Origin: Sequoia sempervirens
Taxonomy: Eukaryota; Streptophyta; Pinopsida; Cupressales; Cupressaceae
Length of the DNA: 64,000 nucleotides
NCBI GenBank assembly: GCA_007258455.2
Contig: VDFB02275580.1
Location: 62,001 to 126,000 of the forward strand
Direction of reading: 5' to 3'
Numbering within the stretch: position 1 is the stretch's first letter; each line of letters begins with the position of its first letter. The notes beneath the pieces were generated by a model. The model was not told the DNA's origin, did not search any database, and saw nothing but the letters and a program-made list of their open reading frames with translations. The translations under genes were made by a program, and so were the position numbers. Positions 10,965-22,193 of the stretch are shown in pieces.

Positions 10965-12125
10965 CTTGGGAACACCATATTCAAAGAAGGGATTTGCATT
11001 GATCCAAAATGGGTTAAAGTGATATAATAATTGTCCTTATTATCAAGCAAACTAGGTGCTAGGTCATTCTTTGGCCAAATCAATTTCTTAAGAAAATTTA
11101 TACCTAATTTCTCAAAGATAACAAAGTCTATTATGGATATGATGAAAAGAAATGTTATCTTTAAATGGATAGATGAGGTCAAGAGGGATTTCAATGAAAT
11201 AAAAAAGAAAAATCCACAATCATGGATGCCCAATTTTATCTAGGTGCCGAAAGGGGTTTAGCTTATAGCTTGTATTTCATGACTGCCCCCATATACATCT
11301 TGGCTTTGTGCTCGATGAAGATAAATTGGAGGGCCTATCTTTTATGGTGACCCTTACAGAGGTATGAACTCTAAAGTGATATACTCCTATAGACTATCTC
11401 CACTTATATCATCACTAGAGCAAATAAAAAATTAGATTTTTATATTTAGATACTCAAACCCATTTAATGCCTTTGATATGATTTGGCTGAGGTATTTCTC
11501 ACACTGTTAAAGAGATGGAGATATGAATAAAGGCCGGGTTGTGGGTACACGGTATAACATTAAATCTACCAGAAGATTATGGCGGAAGGAGCATGTAAGT
11601 TGGCAGGAGAATGGGCCAGTACGGAGGAAGCCACAAATGCGCCATCATTTATACTTGATGCCATTATGGGCAACAGGGCAACTGGAAAGAGATGAAGTTG
11701 GATGCCATTCAACTTGGTTTCAGAGAGAAACCGGCACCTATCAAATTAGACTTGCATATTTATATCTTTGCTGATACATTGGGAAAGACTGGCGAATTTC
11801 AATATTCTATTGAAGAGGTACATATCGACCAAGATGGAGAAGAGAATGGGATTTTTTTTGGATAGAATCAAAGAACATCAGTATCGATTAAATAAGTTGT
11901 TCGACAAGAAGGCCATACCTAGACAGTTCCAAGTTCATGATCTTGTATTACTTTGGGATAAGAAAAATGAACTAAAGGGGATGGACAACAATTTTGATTC
12001 CTTGTGGAAAGGACCATTCCATATTAGACAAGTATGTGGGAAAGATTCATTTTAATTGGCTTATTTGGATGGTACACACTTGTCACTTCTTTATAGTGGC
12101 CAACATTTGAAAATCTATCATTGGT
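10965..12125 (+). pseudogene. Ty3/gypsy pol relic: RT end fused to integrase C-terminus
   Basis: Frame pieces read IFKEGICIDPKWVKVI and then, after stops, SFFGQINFLRKFIPNF and ITKSIMDMMKR (11031-11243). This is the usual end of a Ty3 reverse transcriptase leading into RNase H. The middle (11244-11760) is degenerate, with no clear catalytic motifs. 11768-12055 reads KRMGFFLDRIKEHQYRLN, FQVHDLVLLWDKK and FDSLWKGPFHI, the integrase C-terminal domain, continuing as GQHLKIY near 12100. The RT active site and the integrase core are missing, so this is an internally deleted, inactive copy. It has no preserved LTR that I can identify. Confidence 0.8.
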
Positions 12126-13027
12126 GAAATGGGGTGTTCCTTGTCTTTCTATATAAGTTATTTAGTTGTTTTTGGCTATGTTCCATTTCTAGTTTGGTGT
12201 GTGCAAAATTTTGTTTTTGTACTTTTCCTTTTTTAGATTCTTTTCTTATCCCTAAGTTATTTGTGACTTTATTGCCCCTCTTAAACACATAGGAAAATTG
12301 TGATTTCATAAGCAATTTATCCAACTATTGGAACATTTTTGTCACTTTCCATTGGGCAAGTCATAATATTTTGAAGTGACAAATTCGTTTACCAAAAAGT
12401 CCACAGCTTAATTCCTTTATGTTTCATATTGTTACTAGCCCTTTCCTTTCCTATATGGTGTTTGCCTATACTCACTTTATGTATTACCAGGTCATGGTCA
12501 TATAATGGCTGCTGTGCTTGATTTTTTCCCCATTGCATCATATGTGCCATGTCCCCATTGCATCATATTTATTTCTTGCATCACAATTATTATTTGAAGC
12601 TTTATGTCTAGCTTGCAATGTGAAACATATGTACTCAAGTAATAGGTCATACTTTCATAGGGCCACCTATGTCCATGCTTGCATTGTAATAAATAAATAT
12701 GAGAAGCTTGTCAATCTATGATAGGTGGTTGGGCCTTATTACATTGTGTGAACTCTTTGCATTGCATCCTCATATGTGTGCCCACTTTCACTCTTTCAAT
12801 GCATTATGGTTATCTTATTTGAAGGAAAATTTGAGATGGAGTCCAATAAGAAATATGTTGCAAATTCTCCACTCCTTTTATTGCACCAAACTAAAATGTG
12901 TTACTATTGATCAATTTGTATAATGATTGAACACTTGATTATGGGATGATTAGAATGACTATATTGAACATCTTAAAATACTTACTTAGATCTAATCATC
13001 CTCATATTTAATGGCATTGAATATTGT
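12126..13027. other. Gene-free interval
   Basis: AT-rich sequence after the integrase relic, possibly the decayed 3' region of that element. I see no LTR end, polypurine tract or supported ORF. Confidence 0.4.
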
Positions 13028-13180
13028 TATTTTAAAGTGTGTTTAGTTGGTCCAAGATAGAGGGATGAAGGGGACTAGTTGGTCAATTGTGAATTTTAAA
13101 TTCTAAATGAGGGACAAGTTTGTAACCTTAAGGTCACCCCACATCTACATACTTTTCCTATAATAAATTAGTGGTCATAT
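13028..13180. repeat. Dispersed repeat, pair of 61290-61425
   Basis: Both copies share TGTTTAGTT, GAAGATAGAG/CAAGATAGAG, GGGACAAGTTTG, ACATCTACATACTTT/ACACCTACATACTTT and TAGTGGTCA in order. It is non-coding and its class is unknown. Confidence 0.6.
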
Positions 13181-13660
13181 TAGAATAGGATTTAACTAAA
13201 TGAATGTAAGTGTCTAAAAAGTTTGATAAATAGATAAATAAGATGAATTTATAAATGTGTGTGTGAATGAATAAGACAAGACTAAACATATTAGAATATA
13301 TGTATAAATAGATTTTTTTTCAAATCAACTTCACACAATATTATATTTTTTATTATATTTAAATATTATCTCAAACTACACTCCAATCTAAAATGAAAAA
13401 GTATATGGATATGTAAATTTTAATAATACAGCAATAAATAAATACCCTTTCAAAGAAAAAGCATACATACGGTAGATGCCTGCATCTCAGCATGACAATG
13501 GTGCCTCATAAGCTACATTTGTCCCGGGGACACGTGCACTTATTTTGTAGCCGTGTGTTTTTTTTTTTTTTGTAGTGTATTATGCGGAAATATGGTTGAG
13601 AATACAAGTAAAAACAGAGCAAGAGGATAGGGCAAACAAACTGCTACAGAGGACAACCTT
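13181..13660. other. 3' flank of the subtilase pseudogene
   Basis: No gene. On the minus strand, a run of 14 A (13571-13558) lies 89 bp after the subtilase stop codon. A G-box-like CACGTG occurs at about 13531. Confidence 0.45.
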
Positions 13661-15966
13661 CTACTCGACAGACAGCAGACCAAAAGTACTACTGGTGTTA
13701 CTCATAGAATGGTCTAGTGATAGGATGGAACTTTGGAATACCACAACTACTGGGCTACGAACGATGTGTTTCCCTCCATTGATAGAATTCCAAGTTATCT
13801 CTCCAGATCCAACTGTGCCAGCTTTGGCTGTCCCTTCATTTTCAATTTTCACACTATACTTGGCTTGCTCGTTTGCTGTTCTGAACTTCAATTGATCTGG
13901 CTCCACGCTTATTTTCACGCCACTCGGGCTTTTCACAGTCACCTTGTACTCAAAATCGAGAGCGCTGCCTACGTACGTCAGTGTTCTGTTCTTCACTTGA
14001 ACAGGTTGACCTGATTTAAAAACCACGGAAAATGAGGGGTAATTGAGATCTGTGACTTCCAAACTGGAGTTGGGGCAGGCCTCATTCGTGAGTAGAGCAA
14101 TTTGTTGTTTGGTGTAGTTGAGAGAGCAGAGAAAGTTGATGTAGTCTTGAGGCTCCAAATCGTAGACAAGTCCGGGATCCACCGCAGCTTCGGGATTTAT
14201 GTGACCTGCACCTATAGCAAAGGGGTCAGCTGGCAGCACGGTATATGAATCTCTGCTGGGGTCCTTTGCGTTGTCGACAACGTAAGAAGACGTCATGAGA
14301 GCAGATTTTATGGCCGCGGGGCTCCACATGGGATGCACGGCTTTTATCAGCGCTGCAATTCGTAACCATCTCCCACAGCTGCCAAAATGTTGAGTCCCGG
14401 AGCAATCATATCAGGCTTCACAATAAGTGGATACGCTTTACTCGGTCCCCGAGAAGAAAACGCGGCGACTATGGGAGCAGTTATTTTTTTTCTAACAACA
14501 GTCAAGCCTGTGATGTTCATCGCGGCCGTTACATTATTCAACGGACTGTTGATGTAGGATTTTATTCTTTCACCGGCTCTAAAACTGACGGTCATAGAAG
14601 GCAGACTATTAGAGGGCTGGTTAATAGGTTCAGTAATCCGCTGTTGTGCTCCGAGATGCACTTCATTTTCAACAATCATTCCTACACCGCCTGCTCTCGC
14701 CACTTCGTTGACCTTCCCCAAAGCGTTGTTCTCATCTGGATTCTTGGAAGTTAATAACTGATCACACAGCACTATTTTACCCTTCACCACATTGAGGTCG
14801 AGGCTGCCTTCAAGACAACGCTTTGAGCTGTTGGTGGCGGAGGCATACACCAGAGAGAAGGGCCCATGCAATTTCCCATCTCCTCCTTTGTAGGTGGAGG
14901 TGCCTCTGTATGTCGCTCCATTGCCCAGTTGTACAAAAGCAGGGAAAGCTCTGTCGATGCTGCTGGCGCCCACAGTCGTAATCCATGGCAGTGTATTACT
15001 CAGAGTAGATGAAAATGGTCCGCTGTTTCCTCCGGAGGCAGAAACAAGAACACCATGTTTTATGGCCCCGAACGCTGCAATGGCCCTTGTGCTCCTGTAA
15101 AAAGGCAGATCTTGAGAACTGATTGAGATTGAAATGATGTCGACACCATCAGCAATCGCTTGATCTATCGCAGCAGTTATGTCCGCGTCGACGCAACCCT
15201 TTTTCCAGCACGCTTTGTAGATGGCCAGCCTGGCTCGAGGGGCCATCCCTCTCGCCTTTCCGTTACCAAACCAACTGGAAACATTCACCGGAGCTCCCGC
15301 AACAATGGAAGCTACGTGTGTCCCATGCCCACCACTGTCTCGAGGAGATTTGTACTCCGAGATTGGATCAATGCTAGTATTGAGCTTCATTTCGTAGCCT
15401 TTGAAGTAGTATCGAGCTCCGATGATTTTCTTATTGCAGTTTGAGGAGTTGAACTTCTGCCCAACTTCACAACTGCCTTTCCATCTAGCGGGAACGGGTC
15501 CAAGGCCTGCATCACTGAAGCTTTTGCTCTCAGGCCATATGCCTGTGTCAATCACGCCCACGATGATATCTTCGCCGTAAGAGGAGTAATTCAGCAAGAG
15601 TCCAGAGGGGTCGGCAAGGCCGAGGAACTCAGGTGTGTGCGTGGTCTCTACTTGATGAACAGAGGACGGAATTACAGCTAAGCAGCCGTCCATACTCTCC
15701 ATGGCTTCAGCCTCTGCGCTGCTCAGCGTCGCAGCAAAGCCGTGCAAGACAGTATGATATGTATATAACAACTCCCTTGATTGCGAGACCTGATCAAGCA
15801 TTGAAGCATACCACCTCTGGTGTGAAGTAAAATGATTGGGTTTCGCGGACTTGAGCATGTGAACAACATATGGCTTTCGTGTGCCTTCACCTTCAGCAGT
15901 ACCCAACGATATGGCAGAGATAGCAACCAAGACCAATACCAAACTGGCAACAGAGGCGTTCGCCAT
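13661..15966 (-). pseudogene. Subtilisin-like serine protease (subtilase, SBT type) pseudogene lacking the catalytic serine
   Basis: Plant subtilases are secreted S8 proteases of the apoplast. I choose ATG at 15966; the longer frame to 15996 begins with GTG. Residues 1-25 are a signal peptide (SVASLVLVLVAISAIS). Residues 33-112 are the inhibitor-I9 prodomain (YVVHM to ETTHTPEF). The S8 domain follows with Asp140 (VGVIDTGIWPE), His214 (GHGTHVAS) and oxyanion Asn314 (SGGNSGP), a protease-associated insert at about 345-470, and AFSSRGPS and KPDMIAPGLNILAA. At about 14350-14360 the frame breaks exactly where the SGTSM-x2-PH block with the catalytic Ser should be. Sequence resumes in another frame at IAALIKAVHP and WSPAAIKSALMT, through GAGHINP and DLNYPSFSVVF of the Fn3-like C-terminus, to TAG at 13661. 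It is intronless, as many plant subtilases are. It is probably inactive; an assembly error is possible but unlikely for a loss this size. Confidence 0.9.
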
Positions 15967-15983
15967 TATTAGCAAACAAGAAG

Positions 15984-16460
15984 AAGAGGTAGACACAGGA
16001 GTTTAGGCGGGATGAAAAATGGGCCAAGTTTTATAGGGACCAATCGAGGCCCAGATAAGAATGGACAACGTGGTAGCTGACAATGTTGATAACTTCTCGC
16101 ATGCAACACGTTCGATAAACTTAATTATTTTTTCGACAGAGTTGGCCGTTGGCTAAATTTTTTAATATATTACAGATTGGAGATCTCAAACATATGTTAT
16201 TAAAACTACATTAATTGCTGCTTCAACCATAATTGTGCATAGCTTTAACAATAACGACAATTTGAGCTTGCAGGGCGTCACTCTTGTTTTGGCGAAACCA
16301 TTTTCAATTGTATTCGAGAGCGACACTAAACAAACACATAGTGGTTGCGTTGGTAGATTACGTGTTTATCTCATTTCTTTTCTCTTCTGGACTTGGCTTT
16401 ATCTAGCTACATTATTGATTCGAGTGACTTTTGTCCACACCCCATCGACAAATTGTTAAG
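15984..16460 (-). repeat. Subtilase upstream region (copy 1 of a duplicated segment)
   Basis: It aligns with 21372-21880 over most of its length: GAATGGACAACGTGGT, CATGCAACACGTT, TTTTTTCGACAGAGT, AACATATGTTA and CCATTTTCAATTGTATTCGA are shared. It has no gene of its own. Confidence 0.8.
16029..16035 (-). promoter_or_regulatory. TATA box of the subtilase gene, with adjacent CCAAT
   Basis: The minus strand reads CCTATAAAAC about 65 bp before the chosen ATG, leaving a 5' UTR of roughly 35 nt. GACCAATCG (plus strand) lies just upstream. Both are missing from the second copy of this upstream region at 21372-21880. Confidence 0.6.
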
Positions 16461-16899
16461 GATACATACAAATGTTTCTTCATAAATGAAAGCTTAATGC
16501 ATATCCTCACTAGTTATGAAACTAGCACTTGTACCGGAAAAAGGTGCAAGGTTACGTCAATAGAAAATTAGGGGAGACAAGATTTTTATGTCTTTTGAAC
16601 GAAAATATTGGTTGGAATTAAAGTTTGTTTTTACACTGGGGCGAAGAATATTTAAAAAACATAAAACTCATTCAGACCATGGTAAGTGACTTGCCTCGAG
16701 ATTTCGAACAAATTGTGTCATGGTGTCAATAATGTCGATGAGAAAATGGATAGTGTTTGCAGGAAAAATTTACGAAGTCCTAACGCATCAAAAGAATTAA
16801 AATGAGACAAACCAAAAACAATCTCCAACAATCGTTGCTTCAATCTATTAACAGTAAACGAATTATAAGTACACGTTTTGGAAATTTTGAAGGTCTTTT
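16461..16899. other. Gene-free interval
   Basis: No supported feature between the subtilase promoter segment and the 5S-like array. Confidence 0.4.
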
Positions 16900-18570
16900 C
16901 AAAATTTTACCCAAGCTTTATGATATTGCTATCAGGATTCAACCGTGTAGTTTCGAGTCAAACTCATTGACCCATGTTTCATGAGTAGTGGTTCACAAGA
17001 ACCCATCTCTCATGATGACGAATGGTCCACTTAGCACTCATTGCATCTAGGTGATGCTCACAGAGGTGAAGCAGTCATCCCGGAGGTCACCCATCCCCGC
17101 TCCAGCCAGCCGCTTAACCAGGGAGTTTTCCCAGGTTAAGCCCGCTTGATTGTTACCCCATTTTCAAAACCTTCAAAATTGTGTTGTGCCTTATGAACCA
17201 TTCATTATAGAGCCCCTTTAGCTCATCAATTGATAAGTAGGAGGTATTTTTCCGCAGTGTCAAATTATGATATTGCTATCGATTCAGCAGGTGTAGTTTA
17301 GAGGTCAAATACTTTGACCCATGTTTCATGAGTAGTGGTTCTGAACCATCTCATGATAATGAATGGTCCACTTAGCACTCATTGCATCTAAGGTGATGCT
17401 CACGGGAAGGTGAAGCCTTTGGTGGAGTCCGAGGAGGTCACCCATCCCGATGCTGCTCGGCTCAAGCGTAGCTTAACCGAGTTTTCTCAAGGTTAAGCGC
17501 TTGAAGTTAATTACCATTGGAAATGCGCTTTATGAGAGTGGTGCCTTATGAACCATTCATTATAAGAGCTGCCCAAGCTCATCGAATTGATAAGTAGGAG
17601 GTATTTTTTCCACAGTGTCAAATTATGATAAATTATCGGGATTCAACCGTGTAGTTTTCGAATCAAACTCATTGACCCATGTTTGATGAGTAGTGGTTCA
17701 CAAGAACCCATCTCTCATGAAATTTAATGGTCCACTTAGCACTCATTTCATCTAGGTGATGCTCCGCAGTGGCTTATATAGTCCATCCCGGGAGGTCACC
17801 CATCCCGGTACTGCTCCAGCTCAAGCGCGCTTAACCAGGGAATTTTCTCCAAGGTTAAGCCTGCTTGAGTTGTTACCCCATTTGCAAAACCTTCAGCAAG
17901 TGTTGTGCCTTATGAACCATTCATTATAGAGCCCCTTTAGCTCATCAATTGATAAGTAGGAGGTTTTTCCACAGCGTGTCAAATTATAATATTGCTATCA
18001 AGATTCAACCATGTAGTTTTTCAAGTCAAACTCACTAACTCATGTTTCATGAGTAGTGGTTCACAAGAACCCATCTCTCATGACCAGTCAGTCACTTAGC
18101 ACTCATTGCATCTAGGTGATGCTCAGGAGGTGAAGCATGACCCCGGGAGTCACCCATCCCGATGCTGCTTCCAGCCAGCCGCCGCAACCAAGGAGTTTTC
18201 TCCAAGGTTAAGCCCGCTTGAGTTGTTACCCCATTTGCAAAACCTTCGCAAGTGTTGTGCCTTATGAACCATTCATTATAGAGCCCCTTTAGCTCATCAA
18301 TTGATAAGTAGGAGGTATTTTTCCACAGCGTGTCAAATTATGATATTGCTATCGGATTCAACCGTGTAGTTTCTCGAAGTCAAACTCATTGACCCATGTT
18401 TCATGAGTAGTGGTTCACAAGAACCCATCTCTCATGATGACGAATGGTCCACTTAGCACTCATTGCATCTAGGTGATGCTCACAGAGGTGAAGCACTGGT
18501 CCGTCCTGGGAGGTCACCCATCCCGGTACTGCTCCAGCTCAAGCGCACTTAACCAGGGAGTTTTCTCCAA
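16900..18570 (-). repeat. Tandem array of about 355-bp units with 5S rRNA-like modules (Cassandra-like)
   Basis: Five units are marked by ATGAGTAGTGGTTC-type words starting near 16981, 17328, 17686, 18049 and 18402 (spacings 347, 358, 363 and 353). Each contains, on the minus strand, sequence matching the internal control region of plant 5S rRNA: GTTAAGCGCGCTTGAG, GAGCAGTACC and GGGATGGGTGACCTCCCGGG. These lie at 17078-17155, 17430-17506, 17786-17870, 18141-18222 and 18501-18570. The 5' part of a true 5S gene is absent. Cassandra TRIM elements carry 5S modules in their LTRs and can occur in tandem, which fits best. I could not identify a primer-binding site or LTR ends. Degenerate 5S rDNA is the alternative. 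Confidence 0.7.
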
Positions 18571-18767
18571 CTATAAATTAATTACTACTCTATAAATCCT
18601 TAGGTTGTTTTGCAAATGGGGTAACAACTCAAACGGGCTTAACCAAAGAAGCCAAGCTATAAAATTTAGTCAATGTAATATAGATTGATCAATCTATTAA
18701 TAGAATTGTTGACGAATGAACCAACAGCCTAAGGATTTATAGAGTAGTAATTAATTTATAGTTGGAG
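18565..18767. repeat. Inverted repeat closing the 5S-like array
   Basis: Arms 18565-18609 and 18723-18767 are complementary at 44 of 45 positions, with a spacer of about 113 bp. The spacer contains a short 5S-unit fragment in the opposite orientation (GGGGTAACAACTCAAACGGG at about 18619-18638), so the array ends in a head-to-head fold-back. Confidence 0.85.
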
Positions 18768-19399
18768 AATGATGGTTACACTCTTACAGTTGGTGGTTAA
18801 GATGACAACTTAAGCTTGAAGCTAATGAATGAAAATGGTGAAGATACATATAGGACAGTTTATATCAGATGAAAAGCAGTGAGAAAATGAGATAATCTCA
18901 ACCATCCTGCATGGAAATTTGTTTCTAGATGTGAAGCAAGGGAGATTCAACTTTATTGATAATTGGTAAACAACAACCCGTAAATCATTTCACGTTTAGT
19001 TGTTTGTGATGTGAGACAAGTTTATGGCTCGAAGTGCATCCACAATTAATATAGCCTATCGACTAACAAGAAATTTCTATGTAATTATATGGGATTCAAA
19101 GGGATACATTGAGAATTTCATCTTTCATTTATTTTGATATTTAATATTGAACCAAATTAAAATTACAATAAAAGAATAATAATTTATAAAGGAGCTACAT
19201 AAGAAAAGAATATTCAACAATTGAGATAGTATGAAGAATTTTTTTTTTAATCATCATAAGGTTTTTTTCAATTGAATATTGATTAGCCATTTGATAAGAT
19301 AAAAAAATACTTAAATTAGATAGGTCTAAGGTATAATTTTTTTTAATTTAAAAAAAATTTATTAAAAGGAAGTAGAAATGTGGAATACTATTCCCATAT
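18768..19399. other. Gene-free AT-rich interval
   Basis: No supported gene. GGGATTCAAAGGGATACATTGA near 19090 recurs near 21889 beside the duplicated subtilase upstream segment. Confidence 0.4.
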
Positions 19400-19912
19400 G
19401 AATATATGAGAGACAGTGTGTACAAAAATTAAAGTAATCATATAGTTATAGAAAAATAAATGTAAAAGCAATATATCATAACACAATTTTTTATGTAGGG
19501 AAAACCCTTTCAAAAGAAAAACTTTGTACTCCAAAGAAACTTTTTGGAGTAGGTTGCATGATAGAGTTAATTCTATGAATGAGGCCAAAAGGTGTGGTCC
19601 AATTGATCTCACTTATAATTCAAAATTTCTATCCTAAGGCCAAACTTTTTGGAAACCAGCTTGTGTTTATCAACCTACATGAAAAAATCTTGAATTGAGT
19701 ACCCAAAACATTTATGTATAGATATTCCCAAGTCATTAGCAAAACTCAAAAGATTCAATGAAGGACATATTCAATTACAAGGTATCTAAACTAAAAAAAT
19801 CACTTAGACATCACATTGATACATCCATACATCATCCTTTTTTTCATTTTCATCATACAAGTGGCATGTCTACAAATGCAAGTGCTTTATTTTAGGGGAT
19901 TGGTTTTGACAA
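19400..19912. repeat. Copia-LTR-like debris and repeat X, copy 1
   Basis: 19490-19520 (TGTAGGGAAAACCCTTTC) resembles the same phrase in a copia LTR at about 50417-50434. 19610-19912 aligns with 22865-23172 (GTGTTTATCAACCTACATGA, ATTCAATTACAAGGTAT, GTGGCATG-CTACAAATG). It is probably an old LTR fragment. Confidence 0.55.
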
Positions 19913-20585
19913 TCCTAAGGTTCCTCCCCTTTCCTCAAATCAAACTTCATCACACTTTTCAGTACAATAAGGTTTTTTTTTAAGTGCATGAGCCAAGAAA
20001 AGAAAAACTAGCACATTCATGGTAATAAAGGATAGGTTATGATAATTGGTTAGGAATGCATGATGCCACCTATTCCATAACATCAAAGTCTTATATTCAA
20101 GGTTACCTTGAGATCATTTTCTTATAGTTTCACATAAGATTGTAGCTTTTAACCATCGATCACAACATACCAATATGTCGACAAAAAAATCACATTCCAC
20201 CTCATAAAAAATAGGTAAGCACTCTTATCCTATCCTTCTTCAACTACATAATTCTTAAATATTTTATTTGGATACATGATTATTCATTTATTTATTATTT
20301 TCTATTAAATCTAGATCACATTATATAGAAAATCATTAACAAAAACAAATCCAAGTAACATTATCATGGGATCAATTACTGATGTTTAAAATCAAAATGT
20401 TGTCACAAGGCTCCTCTTGTCTCATACTGATGATTTTAAATTAGACAACTAATCCTTAGTATAGAAGGAAACTTTGTGATGGTTCAAAGCATATCAAATA
20501 GGTTAGAGAATAGAAGAACATTAGATAAAAAGATCCATTTTTCAATTGGTGATGGAACTACTAGCTACAAATAGGTGACAAATAT
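19912..20585. repeat. Dispersed repeat Y, copy 2 (first part)
   Basis: It aligns with 10128-10800. The match stops after GATGGAACTACTAGCTACAA and resumes at 22490-22650. Confidence 0.75.
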
Positions 20586-21371
20586 GCACACTTTGAGAAT
20601 TTTGTAACCACTTTACTAGTTTCATGACTACCCTCATAGTTTTGCAATCACCAAACGATCACATAACCACTTACAGTAGAATGTCAAATTTGAAAGGTTT
20701 TGATTCTTTATTTCAAATTATTGAAATTTGAACTTCAATTTGACACAAAGGAGAATATAGGGAAGTCATAAAAATGTATGAACAATATTGTGTAACAGTT
20801 GCCTCTCAATTTTCATGTGTGTATGTGTCGAAACACACTAAATTATTCTCCAACACCCTAAAGGATTGGCACAAAAGTAGGTCGAGGGAATGTAATTTTA
20901 TTTAGGTTGTTATGACAAGGTTCATGGTTAGGATGTTGTCAATTGACAGTCAAATGATAATAGAGTGGATTTTTGCCACTTCAAGATTTTCAACACTTAA
21001 GAGGGTGCTCATAGATTTGAGGACAAATGAAATTAATATAGAACTAACTTTTCTTACAAAAACATATCTTATAAGTAAGAGTGCTCCAAAATTTAATTAT
21101 TGAATTGCTAACACTAATTGACTTGAAATTAAGAAATTCCCTTTACTAAATTTATAGATTATGTATGAAATGAAAACTTGGACATATTTCATTTTTCAAA
21201 TATTTGTTTATTTTAAAATTATACTTCATACATGATTGTGAAATAGAAAATAACATTGCATGCTCTTTGAAAGAGTTACTTAAATGGTCTCTCATAAGAT
21301 ATTATTTTGCTAAATTAATGCACTCTCTAAGGCTCGACATATAACTAAAGAGCGTGAAAAAGAAGAAACAG
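20586..21371. other. Gene-free interval inside repeat Y copy 2
   Basis: AT-rich, without a supported gene. It is part of the roughly 1.9-kb block absent from Y copy 1. Confidence 0.4.
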
Positions 21372-21880
21372 GAGTTTCTTTGGGAAGATGGATGAAGAAT
21401 GGACAACGTGGTGGCTGACAATGTTGATAATTTCTCACATGCAACACGTTGGATAAACTTATTCATTTTTTCGACAGAGTGGGCGGTAGGTTAATTTTTT
21501 AATATATTCCAGATTTGAGATCGCAAACATATGTTACTAAAACTACATTGATTAGTATTTCGACCAGATCTATTCATGGCTTTTAAAACAATAATGACAT
21601 TTTGAACGACATTAAGTGCTGTTTCAACTATAATTGTGTATAGCTTCAACGATAATGACAATTTGAGCTTGCACGACGTCACTCTTATTTTGCCGAAACC
21701 ATTTTCAATTGTATTCGATACCGGCACTAAACAAAGAAGTGGTTAGCTTGGTATATTAAATGATTATCTCATTTTCTTCTCTCTTCTCGACTTGGGCTTA
21801 CCTATCTGCATTATAGATTCCACTGAACTCTATGCACACAACCCATCTAACTGATTGTTGAAGGCATAGGGTATTTTCAC
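21372..21880 (-). repeat. Orphan copy of the subtilase upstream region
   Basis: It aligns with 15984-16460. The TATA/CCAAT block (copy 1: about 16010-16055) is missing, and there is an extra stretch of about 70 bp after 21555. No subtilase coding sequence follows on the minus strand below 21372. It is therefore a relic of a duplicated neighbour whose gene is gone, or of an upstream-only duplication. Confidence 0.75.
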
Positions 21881-21938
21881 ACTTACGTGGGATTCAATGG
21901 GATACATTGATTTTTTTTAATCTTTAATAAAAACAATG

Positions 21939-22193
21939 TTATTATTATAAGGTTGGTTTGATTATGTTGGGATTCAATTCTATTGTGTGCAAATTTAAAG
22001 ATGCCTGTATTTGGCAATATTTTGGTGTGGTTTCTCAATCCCGAGTTGATGTTCCCTAAAATAAAATAATATTACTATTATAAGGCCGGTTTGATTATGT
22101 AGGGATTCAATTCTATTGTGCACAAGATTTAAAGATGACTATATTTGGCAATATTTTGGTGTGGTTTTTCAAAATTGAGTTTATGTTCCCTAA
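21939..22193. repeat. Two-copy tandem duplication, 133-bp period
   Basis: ATAAGGTTGGTTTGATTATG (21947) repeats as ATAAGGCCGGTTTGATTATG (22080), and GTTCCCTAA repeats at 22051 and 22184. Confidence 0.8.

Noticed and set aside
11523..11774. 83-codon ORF as a gene
   Set aside because: It lies within the degenerate middle of the gypsy pol relic and shows no clear motif.
14341..14365. An intron at the subtilase frame break
   Set aside because: No inserted sequence is present at the break; coding sequence is missing, and the catalytic-serine block is not found nearby.
13575..15830. Plus-strand ORFs across the subtilase
   Set aside because: Shadows of the well-supported minus-strand coding sequence.
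15967..15996. Extending the subtilase start to 15996
   Set aside because: The first codon there is GTG. The ATG at 15966 begins a normal signal peptide and has a TATA box at a sensible distance.
16900..18570. Functional 5S rRNA genes
   Set aside because: Only the internal promoter region matches; the 5' part of the gene is absent and units carry many indels.
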